From the NCBI RefSeq assembly GCF_001522545.3, contig NC_031768.1, forward strand, positions 81,935,769-81,999,768: a stretch of DNA of 64,000 nucleotides, given 5' to 3'. The first letter of the stretch is position 1; each line of letters opens with the position of its first letter. Positions 25,920 to 36,425 of this stretch are shown here, piece by piece. This DNA is from Parus major. Lineage: Eukaryota; Chordata; Aves; Passeriformes; Paridae. The notes beneath the pieces are model-generated. The model was given only the letters and a program-made list of their open reading frames with translations. It was not told where the DNA came from and made no database searches. Made by a program: the position numbers and the translations under genes.

Positions 25920-26322
25920 TACCCCATTTGGATCCTTCAAACTGAAAAAAGATCACATTTTTTGGACCACAGACGCATTTGATAATGTCACTGTTTCCAT
26001 TTCCCTTTTATTAGATAAACTAATAAAGTCAACATCAGGGAGACACTCTTCCAGGTAATACCCTCTTCTGTCAAAAACACCCTACTTGGCTGATCTTGTT
26101 CTCCCTGCAAGTCCTGCATCACTTTCTTCCTTAGACCATGACTGCACTAATACCGCTACTGCTGCTATTTAAAATGCCCACTGAGTCAGCACACTGAAAC
26201 TTGAAAGGGTTTGAGTGTACACACTGGATGATTTAGAACTGACAATATTTTTGCCAGCTTAATGACAGTTTTCTTTAAGATACTGTGTTGCTGAATCTTT
26301 CTATCCTCTAATCCTAAGCCTG

Positions 26323-26340
26323 ACTAACTAACTAACTAAC
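26323..26340. repeat. (ACTA)n tetranucleotide repeat
   Basis: Four and a half uninterrupted ACTA units. Confidence 0.8.
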
Positions 26341-27486
26341 CCCAAAAAATTTAAAAGAAACCATTTCTGTGGCTGCTCACACCTGGTAGAAAGATTCACC
26401 ATGCACATTTTCTGCTTTGCTAGGAGATGAAGACAGATTGGAATTTAAGTGTCTATTGCATTTTAATGGGTAAACATCAGTAAAAAACTGCAACAAAATG
26501 TACATCTCAAGAGCATTTTCTTTCCACATGCTCTGAATATTGCTCTTATCTTTACCTACAAGGAGTCTACCTGAGAACAATTCTGCAGTTTCCGTATGGG
26601 GCACTTCATAGGCTTAATTAGAGAAATTCCAAAGCTCTTTTTGCCAGGACCTTTCTTTGCTAGACACAGAGCCAGCGTGGGAAAGATTGGAAGGCACTTC
26701 TGGAGAGAACCTACTCCAAACTCCCTGCTCAAGTAGGGGTAACTAGATCAAGCTCCTCAGAGCTCAGTCCACTCAGGATTTTACTACCCCCAAGGACAGA
26801 CTCCACTGCCTCTGTTCAACACAAAGACTAGACACTGACACAAAGACTGCATAATCAGTGACCTTCACAGCTGACCAGAGAAGCAAGCAAAGGTAAAAAA
26901 AAAACCACATAAAATATGTATAACTTAAATTACAGCATGACTTGCAGTTTAGTACAATAAAATGCCACCCAGTAACACCCTTGAAATCACTGAAATGGGA
27001 ACATACGCCCCAGTATAATCAAATTATGGCTTTGATGTGACCTTATGATTCACAGTTCACATGAACAGTATCTATTTTGTGGTTTCACTCTAATAAAAAT
27101 TTAATTAAATAATCCTTTAACATACAAATCTCTGGTTTCCTGCTTACTTTTCTGAGCTAAGTAGGAACTACAACCTGCACCCTGCAACCACGCTTTAAAG
27201 CATCCCAGAGTTGCTAGCTAAAACACCACTCACTTTAAATATTCCAGCATATTCAGAAAGAACTGGTTGATGGTCTGCATTTCTTTAATAGCTGATCAGA
27301 AGACAAGAATTTGCTGTTTCCCAAGGGCACCCTAGTCTCCTGCCATTAGGTTAATATCACTGTTCAGAAAAAACACCATGATGTTTACAATCTTAGGATC
27401 AAGCTGATAAAATTCACTGAAAGCCATTTAAAAAGCAACCCGACCCTTTCAAAACAAACTCTAACTTTTCAACTCCAGTTATTTAA

Positions 27487-27684
27487 ATGTCTGCAAGGAG
27501 GAAATTTTGTTCCTTGCTTCAGAGCACACCTACACCACCCTGTGAGTGCCAAGTAGCAGCGCAAGCTGATGGAGGCTGCAGCAGTTCTGATGCAGAGGGG
27601 GTCGGCACCACCAGCACCACTTCTGAACAGCAGCCAGAGATGGGGCTCGTCATCTCCCCTGCACTGCCCATTGTGCTACTCACT
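27487..27684 (+). other. GC-richer exon-like stretch of unknown identity
   Basis: This patch is noticeably richer in G+C than its surroundings and has a few CpGs. It carries an open plus-strand frame starting at 27487, rich in Ser, Thr, Gln and Glu, and ends at a strong donor-like sequence (ACT then GTAAGTAAGG, GT at 27685-27686). It is antisense to DLG2. I recognise no protein family. It could be an exon of an antisense non-coding transcript or a chance frame in a GC-rich patch. Confidence 0.2.
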
Positions 27685-30463
27685 GTAAGTAAGGAAAATC
27701 GATTTCTTATTGCTTAGCTTCATAGAACATAGTCTTAAAATGTTCAAACAATATTTAGACACAAGTACTTTCATCTGAGAATTCCCTGGTCTTGTTCTGG
27801 GATTTCACTAGGGGAAATTTCATTTCTGGATGCACCAGATGTGAAATATATTGCAAAATTCTTAAGCAGGCAAGGGTTTTCTGGAGAATGCATGCATTTT
27901 ACTCACCATACACAAAGCAGGGAAGAATCTTCACTACATTATAGCACTGCAAATGCATGAAATAATCTAAAATGTGCCAGTGAGCAGATGTATTTGGCCT
28001 ATTCTCCGTGCTGTGTGTTTACTTTGAAGGAAGGTGAAAAGAGCAATCTCTCTACTAAATTCCTTTTGAACATAAACTTTATGGCTTTCACCTCACTGAA
28101 ACATAACTTAGGTTAATGGTGCCACCTGGTGTCAACTCTTACTCGCTGTTCCCAGCCCTTATCAAGCAAGAAAATATAAATTTGTAAGGTATAAACCATC
28201 CCCTTGAGAGTAACCCCCCCAAAAACCACATAACCTGCATTAATTAATTGTCCGAAGGAGCACAGTGTATTGTACACAAAGAACAATAAACAATAGGAAG
28301 TAAAATATTTCTTAATATATTTTCATTTTAGATACTATCACCCACTATGGTTTATCAGCTTATGAAGAGAATGCACTTAACAGTACATGAAGGAAAGCGA
28401 TTAACCCTAATTTGTTGGAATCCGCTGAGGATGGGGGAGCAGGGCACTTTCTCTAGCTCAAAACCTTCTTGTTTGCTGCAGTGATATGTCACACTCTAGC
28501 ACCACCTTGTAGTATTTTACTATCCCCCATAACTGCAGTCCCTAAACAAAAAAAGGAGTGTTTGAGCATGTGCTTTTTACACCTTACCTGCTAGTAACAA
28601 CTCACAAGAGAAATTAGTTCTGAAGCCATAAATTGCTCTGTGCATCTCCCTCCACAGTGCAACACTGCTGGCTACAATCACGAAACAATTGATAGGAGGT
28701 TCCTTTAGTCTGGTGAGACTTTTGCCCTGTTTCCTCAAGGTAAATTGGAGTTTGTGTTGCAGGTAACAGTGGTGGGGGAAAACACCAGGGCAAAGAGGAG
28801 GCAAGCATGGACAGGCCAAGAAGAGCTGGAACCCTTGCTCAGGCAGAGACAAGGTCAGGGAACATAGCACACCAAGGACCTGAAGCCTGTTTGATATCTG
28901 CCAATGTGTATAATCAACCTTATTACATTATTTTCTGTCTTGTGTGTAAAATAATATTTGTAAAATAGTTTACAAATGGATAGCTTCAAAAAATCTAATA
29001 CTTAAAGAAATGGGTAGAGGAGAGTAGTAGAAATGGAGATGAGAGCTTCTATTTTGCAGGAGATGCCTGGGCATAAAATGGAGGAAGACACACTTTACAT
29101 CATCTAACACAACTTCGAGTTGAAATAACATCTGTACAATAAAAGAGACAGAATTTGCATTATGGATCATATTGATGGTTTCACTACAGCTTTGCTTGCA
29201 TGCAAAATACAAGTCCCCAACAATCACTGCACAACCACCACTTTAATTACATTATAGTAACAATTTACAGGTGAAACCAGTCATTTTAGGAGTCTCACCT
29301 TAGCTTTACTCCCACCAAGTTGTCACAATATCCTATTTACAGTTGCAATCCTGCACAACAATTCCAGCAGCAAAACTGCTGACTAGTCTTTCACATTTAT
29401 AAAAAAAGAGCACTTACTAGAAGGAAGTATATTTGCTTTACAGTTTGCTATGCTCACCCAAAATTTGCTAATTTTTTGCTAAACTCAACACTTTGGAAGG
29501 GCAGCTTAAATTACTGGACAACTTTCATTGTATTAATGTGCTTCTGAATAGAAAACAACTGCACCCCTTCATCCCCCATGACTTTTAACAGACTGGTATT
29601 TTCCTTCTATGGAACCTAATCAGAGACCTCCTTAATTTAACAAAACAGGAGTATCTCAACAGAAGGAGGGATACTCTTCTCCTAGAGCCTACTTCACGTA
29701 ATAGTCACACGCTGCAGATGCAAATTCTACAAGTATCCATATGCTTCATTTATATGACTATTTAACCAAACTAGCATAATAAATATGTCTAGTTAGATAC
29801 TTGCAGTAAGTGTGCAGCTGTCTAGAAGGAGGTACAAAATCACCATCAGTGAAATCCAAACTGCAGCTGTCATTAATCAAAGCTTTGCCCTTGAACATTC
29901 ATCACTGGGATATTGCTGTGACAAAATGGACTTTTACTGCTGTTTGGGATGGGAAGATTTTACTTCCTTAAAATAATTTGAGTTTTCTAGTGGTGCAGAT
30001 GCTGTGAAAAAGGCATTTTTCATGCTTGGTCTCAACAGAGCAAATAACCAGAGGAAAGATCATCAAAGTATTATAGAGCACTTAAATTATATGTAAAATG
30101 CTGAAGTTTTGTACAGCATGCAGAAAATCCCTATTGAAAATATTTGTGTTTAATAAAAATAATTGATGTTTTTCGGATCAATGAACTGGAGATATTGTCA
30201 GGAGATATTTAATTGTTAGGCCAAATGAAGTTTTTTACAATATTGAAGTGGTAATGTAGAAGAAGCTTTAGTCAGGATGAGGTTCCATATGTAAAGTTAG
30301 TCTGCTGCTGCCAGGCCCTATATCCTGTGATCAGAAAAGAGCAGAGGCTGTCAAAATTATTCATCCACTGGACTGACAGGGATGGAGGAGTCAGCACAGG
30401 GTCAGGGGATTAAACCAGAGCAATCCAGAGAGCTTCCTCACGGTGAATATGGCCAATACTCAT

Positions 30464-31110
30464 ATCACAGAATCACTTGGATTGGAAAAGATTTTGAGAG
30501 GCCATCTAGGCCAACCTCCCTACAATGATCCAGGGACATCTTCCACTAGATCAATTTTCTCAGAGTCCTATCCAACCTGACCTTGAATGTTTTCAGGGAT
30601 GGGGCAGCTGCCACCTCTCTGGGCAATCTGTGCCAGTACCTCACCACCCTCACATTAAAAAAAAAAAATAAATCCTTTTATCTAGTCTAAATCAACCCCT
30701 TTTACCTAAAAACCATTCCTCCTTGACTGATTGCCACAGGTCTTACTAAAAAGTCTGTCCCCATCCTTCTTATAAGCTCCCTTCAAGCATTAAAATGTCA
30801 CAGTAAGGTCCTCCTGGAGCCTTCTCTTCTCCAGGCCAAACAGCTCCAACTCCCTCAGTCTTCCTTAACTGGAGAGGTGTTCCATCCTTGTGATCATTTT
30901 CATGACTCTTCTCTGGATCTGCTGTAACAGGTTCATGTCTTCCCTGTGCTGAGGATTCCAGAGAGGGGATGCAGTACACCAGATGGGGTCTCACCAGAGT
31001 AGAATAGAGCAGGAGAAACACCTCTCTTGCCCTGTTGGTCGTGCTGCTTTTGATGCACCCCAGGCCATGGTTGGCTTTCTGGGCTATGTCAAGGCTGCAC
31101 TCCAGACTGT
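30464..31110 (-). mobile_element. CR1 LINE, about 650 bp, 3' UTR plus end of the reverse transcriptase ORF
   Basis: On the plus strand it starts with TATCACAGAATCACTTGGAT, the CR1 3' tip reversed. It proceeds through the CCAACCTCCC, GGGGCAGCTGCCACCTC and CTGTGCCAGTACCTCACCACCC blocks into the end of ORF2. The minus-strand frame 30770-31117 keeps ORF2-like words (AREVFLLLYSTLVRPHLVYC) before losing the reading frame. Homology ends near 31110 with the GGTTGGCTTTCTGGGC block. The copy is truncated, frameshifted and non-functional. Confidence 0.93.
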
Positions 31111-34100
31111 GAACCATAATTCCTTTAGAAAGATGACTAAAAAATTTCCAAAGGTTCCCATTTTCATCAACTCTATGAGCCTTATTTTTTTATGCATTAA
31201 CTAGCAGCCACCCAGGGCTCTTCACAGACAACATATTTGTCCACAGAGGCTATACAAGCCATTGGATCAACTTGGACACGGTAATGACACATTTAGCTAC
31301 AAGAACAAGGTATTGAGCGACTGCTATCAGGCATATTATTTAGCCTAGACAAAAGAAGATGCACTTCCATAAGGTCAATGGGGACAATCTGCAAGATCTG
31401 AAGAACAGTCTAAAGGCATGTTCTGACAGTGTTTGTGAGATGTTACCCAATACTCAGTACACAAGCTATGCCATGTCAACTACACACACTTGGAATCACC
31501 TTCTAGACCTGAGCTCAGATTCATACTTTAAAATTCTCTTAGCCTCCAGAACAGAGCAGCCATGTACACTGATTTATGGGGATGATGCCTGGGCTGTGAA
31601 TGGTTGGAAAGAATGCTGGTCAAATGGGCCAAAACCTTGTCAGAAACCATTCAAGCTGCTTTACATGTAGATGACTGAGTCCCCCATGTGGAAATATGTG
31701 CATTCTCAGGATAGTTCACTAATAAAGACATTTTCAACTAATTTCAGCTGTCAATACATTCTTTGAGAGCGGTTTGTTGGACAGTGAGAGTATGCACATG
31801 GGCAGTTCATAAACTTGCTGGAAATCCGTACTCCTGCTTGCCTTGCAGTAACTTTGTCATGTAACCATACTTGAAGCAAACCATTAAGAATTTGCTGACT
31901 GCAGCTTCTTCTGCATTTGTGAGCCATCTGTTCAGTCCTAGCACTTGTGTATATTGCTTCCACATGAGATCTCCACGCTTTACTGGATGCTGCTTTATGA
32001 GAGCATTATCCAGTTCAGAAAGAGAAGAGAATCTCTGTCACCCTCAGCTGTGCAGTCACACCCAAGAGGTTTGGAATTCACTCCTGGTGCCATTGAGAGC
32101 CCTAAAGATATAACTTGTATACAACAAATTCTTTAGACCTTTTCACTGCACTATGGAAATTGTACTTCCAAGCAAAAAAAGTGTTAGCTGGAAATTATTG
32201 TAAATTTATTGTTTAGTGAAAGACTCCTCAAAACTTTCTTCTTTGCCAAACACTTTTCAAATAGCTTTTGGTTTGGGGAAAGTCACTGCAGTTTGTGGCA
32301 CAATTTTAGTGCAGTTAATAGCAATTTATAGCAATAAATGATGAGCAGTGGGTTTGAGATATGAGCATACCATACCTCTCATCCAGTGACTTCCAGGGAA
32401 AGCAATGAAAAGGAATTGTAATATTCTCTGAGGCTCTTTTGCAGCAAAAGGATGATGTATGGCATAGAGCAACTATGTCAAACTATAACATTTTCCTTTT
32501 TTCCTTGCTATTTTTATGCTACATGCTTTTCAAACACATGATGAGGATTGGCACTAAAGACACTGGAGGAAGTTGACAATTTGAATGAATCACAATCCTA
32601 CAAAAAAGCTTGTGAGTTTTGTGAAGATATTTCTATTCAGGAACATCCATATCTCCAAATCTTTGGCAGAGCTTAGCATGTATTTCCCTTACACAGTAAA
32701 ACAAGACCTGTTTCAACGAAGATTCTTCCAGAAACTTTCACATCTGATTTTTTTAAGTGCAAATCTTTCAGAATGTGAATCTGGACTGAGAAATTCTGCA
32801 GTTCTTGTGTTTATCCTTAAAAGTGGTACTGGATGAGAGCACTTTGCCAGCACAGGTTATCCCACAAACCTAGTGCAACCATGTAACACAATTCTTACTA
32901 GAAGGTATTTAAGTTGTCTATTCAAATTTGTAATCCAATCAGGATTTATGCATTTATCCCACTGAGACCTGTGTATATGTCCTAGCTATCCTTTGTCTTC
33001 CTCTCTAATCCTTTACTTATCACCCATACTGCTTAGCAAAAGTTCAAGGCACTGGCCTTTTTCTTCACCCAGACATCCTCCAGTACCTTAGGACTCTCTT
33101 GATTTAATACCAACTCATTTAAATGCAAAATGCACCTGGCATAACATTATTACAGCATTATTACTGTATTGTGCCTCACAATTCCATCCCATTTCTCCAG
33201 AGATCCATCTCCTCACCAACTGACAATCAATACCCAAAGCTACAGGCACAAACACAAATCTAGTGCTTGACAAACTGCCATTACAGTTCATTTTTTAAGC
33301 CTTTCTTTAGTGAAAGTAAAAAGTGAAAGTAAAAATAACTTGCAGAAAAACAGGATACAAAGAGAGAATAGCCTTATTACAGGGACCTTCACCCTACATC
33401 TTAATGCTATACCAAGTTTCCGTAGGCAAATGCTGAAGGAAACCCCTCAGCACTCTGGTACTTCAAGAGAGAGTTGACATCCTGGGCTGAGGAGAGATAT
33501 AGTAAAAAAGAGGCAAGTCCCCCCAAAAGGCACAAATCCCACCCTTTCATCTTAACTGCAGAGACCAGAGCTGAAAATATAGTGAAGAAAATAGCTAATT
33601 CACAATCTCTTCTACAAATTTACTAACCTGTTTGATTGATTTTCTCCTTCAACCAAGATCTTAAAAGGAAGGAATATTTTGACAGAAAAGGTCATGAATA
33701 ACATAAGAGATAACACAAAGGCACTCCAGTGGGAAACTGGGGCTTAGTAGTAATTCCCAAGCCTCAAAGCCCTACGTGATAAACAATACATTTTGCAAAG
33801 CTGAACAAAGAGTGCTTGTCCCTTACCTTCCCAAGAGCCTGGCAGTTACTTTATCTCATTAAAGTACCAGATGTACTTATCCAATATTTACAGTCCTGTT
33901 TTTAGGTTACTCTAGCAACTATTATAGTCCCAGACAAGCAGTTAATGAAAGATGTATATATTTTAATTTGTGTGGAGTGTCAACTGGGATTCTTATGCTG
34001 TCACCTATGCACCCCACTTAATCACCAGGAATCACCAACAAAGCTTTTGAGCAATCTTATCCTTCCTTCTGACATGCAACATTTGCACCACACACAGGAC

Positions 34101-34634
34101 AGATTTTCTTGGCTTGGTGTTTCACATGTCTCCAGCTCAGACTCCTTAAGTAAATTATACTGAAACTGGTGCAAAAAAAATCCATTGCACAACTAGATAT
34201 AATGTCCAAACTAAAAAAGGTTCCTTCTACAGGACTATCTGTTCTGAAAAACAAAGATCTTCCAGAAATAAAGCCAGCTCAATCCAGAAACAGAATTTTT
34301 AGACCATGTTTTAAAGCAGTTGTTGTTTTCACTGTTCTTGTTTGTTTGCTCTTTTTGTTGTTCTGGTTTGGCTGAATTTTTAGTACACAATTCAGCCAAT
34401 CTAACCAGGTAATCTCAGCTCAAATAGGATCTCCTGCTTTCAAAGGCACCATCTTTTTCTACTGCCTAAAGAGATACGCCCTTATATTTAGGGGTATTAC
34501 CATAATTCTAAAAGCCAATGCAACTGCGGTGCAAGTTATGAGGACTGAATCTCACTCTCAGTTTCTTTGGGCCTGTGGATAAAGCACAAGTATTGGTCAC
34601 AGTTATTTAAGCTTTCCTCTGCTCCTAGCTCAGT
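31111..34634. other. Intronic DNA without recognised gene
   Basis: Unique sequence with frames up to 103 codons (31359-31670) that show no domain. A 13-bp tandem duplication lies at 33309-33334. Near 34169-34375 a 68-codon frame ends in a hydrophobic run (see findings). Confidence 0.5.
33309..33334. repeat. 13-bp exact tandem duplication
   Basis: AGTGAAAGTAAAA occurs twice back to back at 33309-33321 and 33322-33334. Confidence 0.85.
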
Positions 34635-34872
34635 TCACAGAATCCTAGATTGGTTTGGGTTGGAAGGGACTTTAAAGATCATCTAATCCAGCCCTGCTGC
34701 CATGGGCAGACACACCTTTCATTGGGCCAAGCTGTTCAAAGCCCCATTCAGCCTAACCATGGTTAACTCTCAGGGATGGGACATCCAAAACTTCTCTGGA
34801 CAACATATTATAGGACTTTATCATCCTCACATTAAAGAATTTGTAATTTATATATAATCTAACTTTGAATAA
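34635..34872 (-). mobile_element. Older CR1 LINE, 3' part (split by a later insertion)
   Basis: TCACAGAATCCTAGATTGGT, then TTGGGTTGGAAGGGACTTTAAAG and the TGCTGCCATGGGCAGACACACC block, is a reverse CR1 3' end. It continues through GGGATGGGACATCC into the sequence just 3' of ORF2 and stops abruptly near 34870. Its continuation reappears at about 35390, beyond a plus-strand CR1. Confidence 0.9.
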
Positions 34873-35389
34873 TTTGTGCAGTTCTGGTCACCACAATATA
34901 AGAAAGATATTAAACTATTAGACAGCATCCAAAGGAGGGCCACAAAGATGGTGAAGGGCCTTGAGGGGAAACTGTATGAGGAGTGGCTGGGGGCACTGTG
35001 TCTGTTCAGCCTGGAGGAGACTGAGGGGAGACCTCATGGCAGTCTGCAACTTCTCATGAGGGGAAGAGGAGGGACAGACACTGATCTCTCCTCACTGGTC
35101 TGTGATGACCAGTGACAGAACCAGAGGGCACGGCCTACATTTGTGTCAGGAGAGATTTAGACTGGATATTAGGAAAAGCTTCTTTACCCAGAGCATGGTT
35201 GTTCACTGGAACAGGCTCCCCAGGGAAGTGGTCATAGCACCAAGCCTGACAGAGTTCTAGAAGCATTTGGACAATGCTCTCAGGCACATGGTGTGACTCT
35301 TGGGGATGGTCCTGTGCAGGGACAGGAGCTGGACTCAATGAAACTAATGGGTCCAACCCAACCCAGTGTATTCTGTGATTCTGTGATTC
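34873..35389 (+). mobile_element. Younger CR1 LINE inserted into the older copy
   Basis: Runs from a CAGTTCTGGTCACCACAATA block to a perfect terminal TTCTGTGATTCTGTGATTC. The frame 34876-35115 keeps the CR1 ORF2 C-terminal words [20 protein letters not shown] and ATKMVKGLE. The 3' UTR retains the GGAACAGGCTCCCCAGGGAA and TTTGGACAATGCTCTCAGGC blocks and a GGTGTGACTCTTGGGG motif. It is less decayed than its host CR1, consistent with later insertion. 5'-truncated at about 517 bp. Confidence 0.93.
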
Positions 35390-35470
35390 AATAAGCTCTC
35401 TTTCAGTTAAAAGACATTTCTCCTTGTCCTATTACTCCATGCCCTTATATAAAGTTCCTCTCCAGAGAGA
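35390..35470 (-). mobile_element. Older CR1 LINE, continuation beyond the insertion
   Basis: CTCTCTTTCAGTTAAAAGAC, then ATTTCTCCTTGTCCTATTAC and TCCATGCCCTTATATAAAGT, is the next consensus block of the minus-strand CR1 interrupted at 34872. Rejoining the two parts gives a continuous truncated copy of about 320 bp. Confidence 0.85.
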
Positions 35471-35480
35471 CACTAATGAC

Positions 35481-35498
35481 TGGGAACATATGTTCCCA
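35481..35498. repeat. 18-bp perfect palindrome
   Basis: TGGGAACATATGTTCCCA is identical to its own reverse complement. It sits directly at the left edge of the TAAAA array. The half-sites resemble steroid-receptor half-sites but are spaced by two bases, not three. Confidence 0.85.
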
Positions 35499-35499
35499 T

Positions 35500-35726
35500 A
35501 TAAAATAAAAAATAAAATAAAAAATAAAATAAAAAATAAAAAATAAAATAAAAAATAAAAAATATAAAATAAAATATAAAATAAAATATAAAATAAAATA
35601 AAATATAAAATAAAATATAAAATAAAATAAAATATAAAATAAAATATAAAATAAAATATAAAATAAAAAATTAAAAATAAAATAAAAAATAAAATAAAAA
35701 ATAAAAAATAAAATAGAAAATAAAAT
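35500..35726. repeat. TAAAA/TAAAAA/TATAAAA mixed microsatellite, 227 bp
   Basis: An almost pure A/T array built from TAAAA units with regular TAAAAA and ATAAAATAT variants, and one G near the right end. The middle third switches to a higher-order TATAAAATAAAA period, which suggests repeated slippage or internal duplication. Confidence 0.95.
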
Positions 35727-35727
35727 C

Positions 35728-36339
35728 AGTGGGCTTTCACTTACAGAGGGTCAGAATAATGGCAAGTTTAGTAAAATATCAATAAAATATCCAGGTTTGA
35801 TTTTGTATTCTCATTAAAATATTGATCTTTATTGCATCAGAGTTCATGAAGCTGATTTGTTTCATCATAATCATGCAGATTTCACATTATGAACAAGTAC
35901 CTCCCAAAGCGAGACCACCAGTGAAAAATCTCACAGATGGCAATTCCATCCTGCAACAGACATTCATTTGTCCAAACTGTAAGTCAAATAATTTCCAGTA
36001 ATTAACAAATATGTAAAAGTAAGCATTTATCATGAGCAATGCAATATACAGAGACATGTATTAATAGTTTTAACACCAGTAAATGTCTGTCCCTATTTGC
36101 AAATGTTCTGATTTCTAATTACTGCCTGTCATTTTGTGGCCCACTTTTGCTCTAGGTAGATATCCTATCCCATCTTCTACAGTGAAGATAAAACTGAACA
36201 AGAATAGGCTCTTGACTGGCTTAAATTCTCTCCAAGAGAATGAAAACAGACAATGCTTTCCATTATAACTTAAGCCTGACAGCCTAAATCAGGATGATCT
36301 CATGATATGATGTAAGCTTTGGATTCCTTAGTTAAGCTC
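35728..36339. other. Intronic DNA without recognised gene
   Basis: Unique AT-rich sequence; nothing identifiable seen. Confidence 0.5.
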
Positions 36340-36425
36340 TGTGTTCAGTCACAAGTGTCCTGTGAGGTCTTGGGTCAGTCACTAAAGCTTTTGTTCAGAT
36401 CAGCTGGGTTTTGCAATCCATAAAA
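36340..36425 (+). mobile_element. MIR-like ancient SINE fragment
   Basis: GTCCTGTGAGGTCTTGGGTC, then AGTCACTAAAGC, matches the MIR block GCTGTGTGACCTTGGGCAAGTCACTTAACC, followed by a degraded TTCAGATCAG part. The match is short and the call tentative. Confidence 0.5.

Larger units (their letters stand above)
24818..30463. other. Intronic DNA, one GC-richer patch
   Basis: Mostly unique AT-rich sequence. It contains a 13-bp tandem duplication (25699-25724), a 19-bp odd palindrome (25901-25919), an (ACTA)n run (26323-26340) and a GC-richer patch near 27490-27690, each listed separately. No conserved coding exon is recognised. Confidence 0.5.

Noticed and set aside
35481..35498. Steroid receptor response element
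   Set aside because: The half-sites are separated by two bases instead of the required three.
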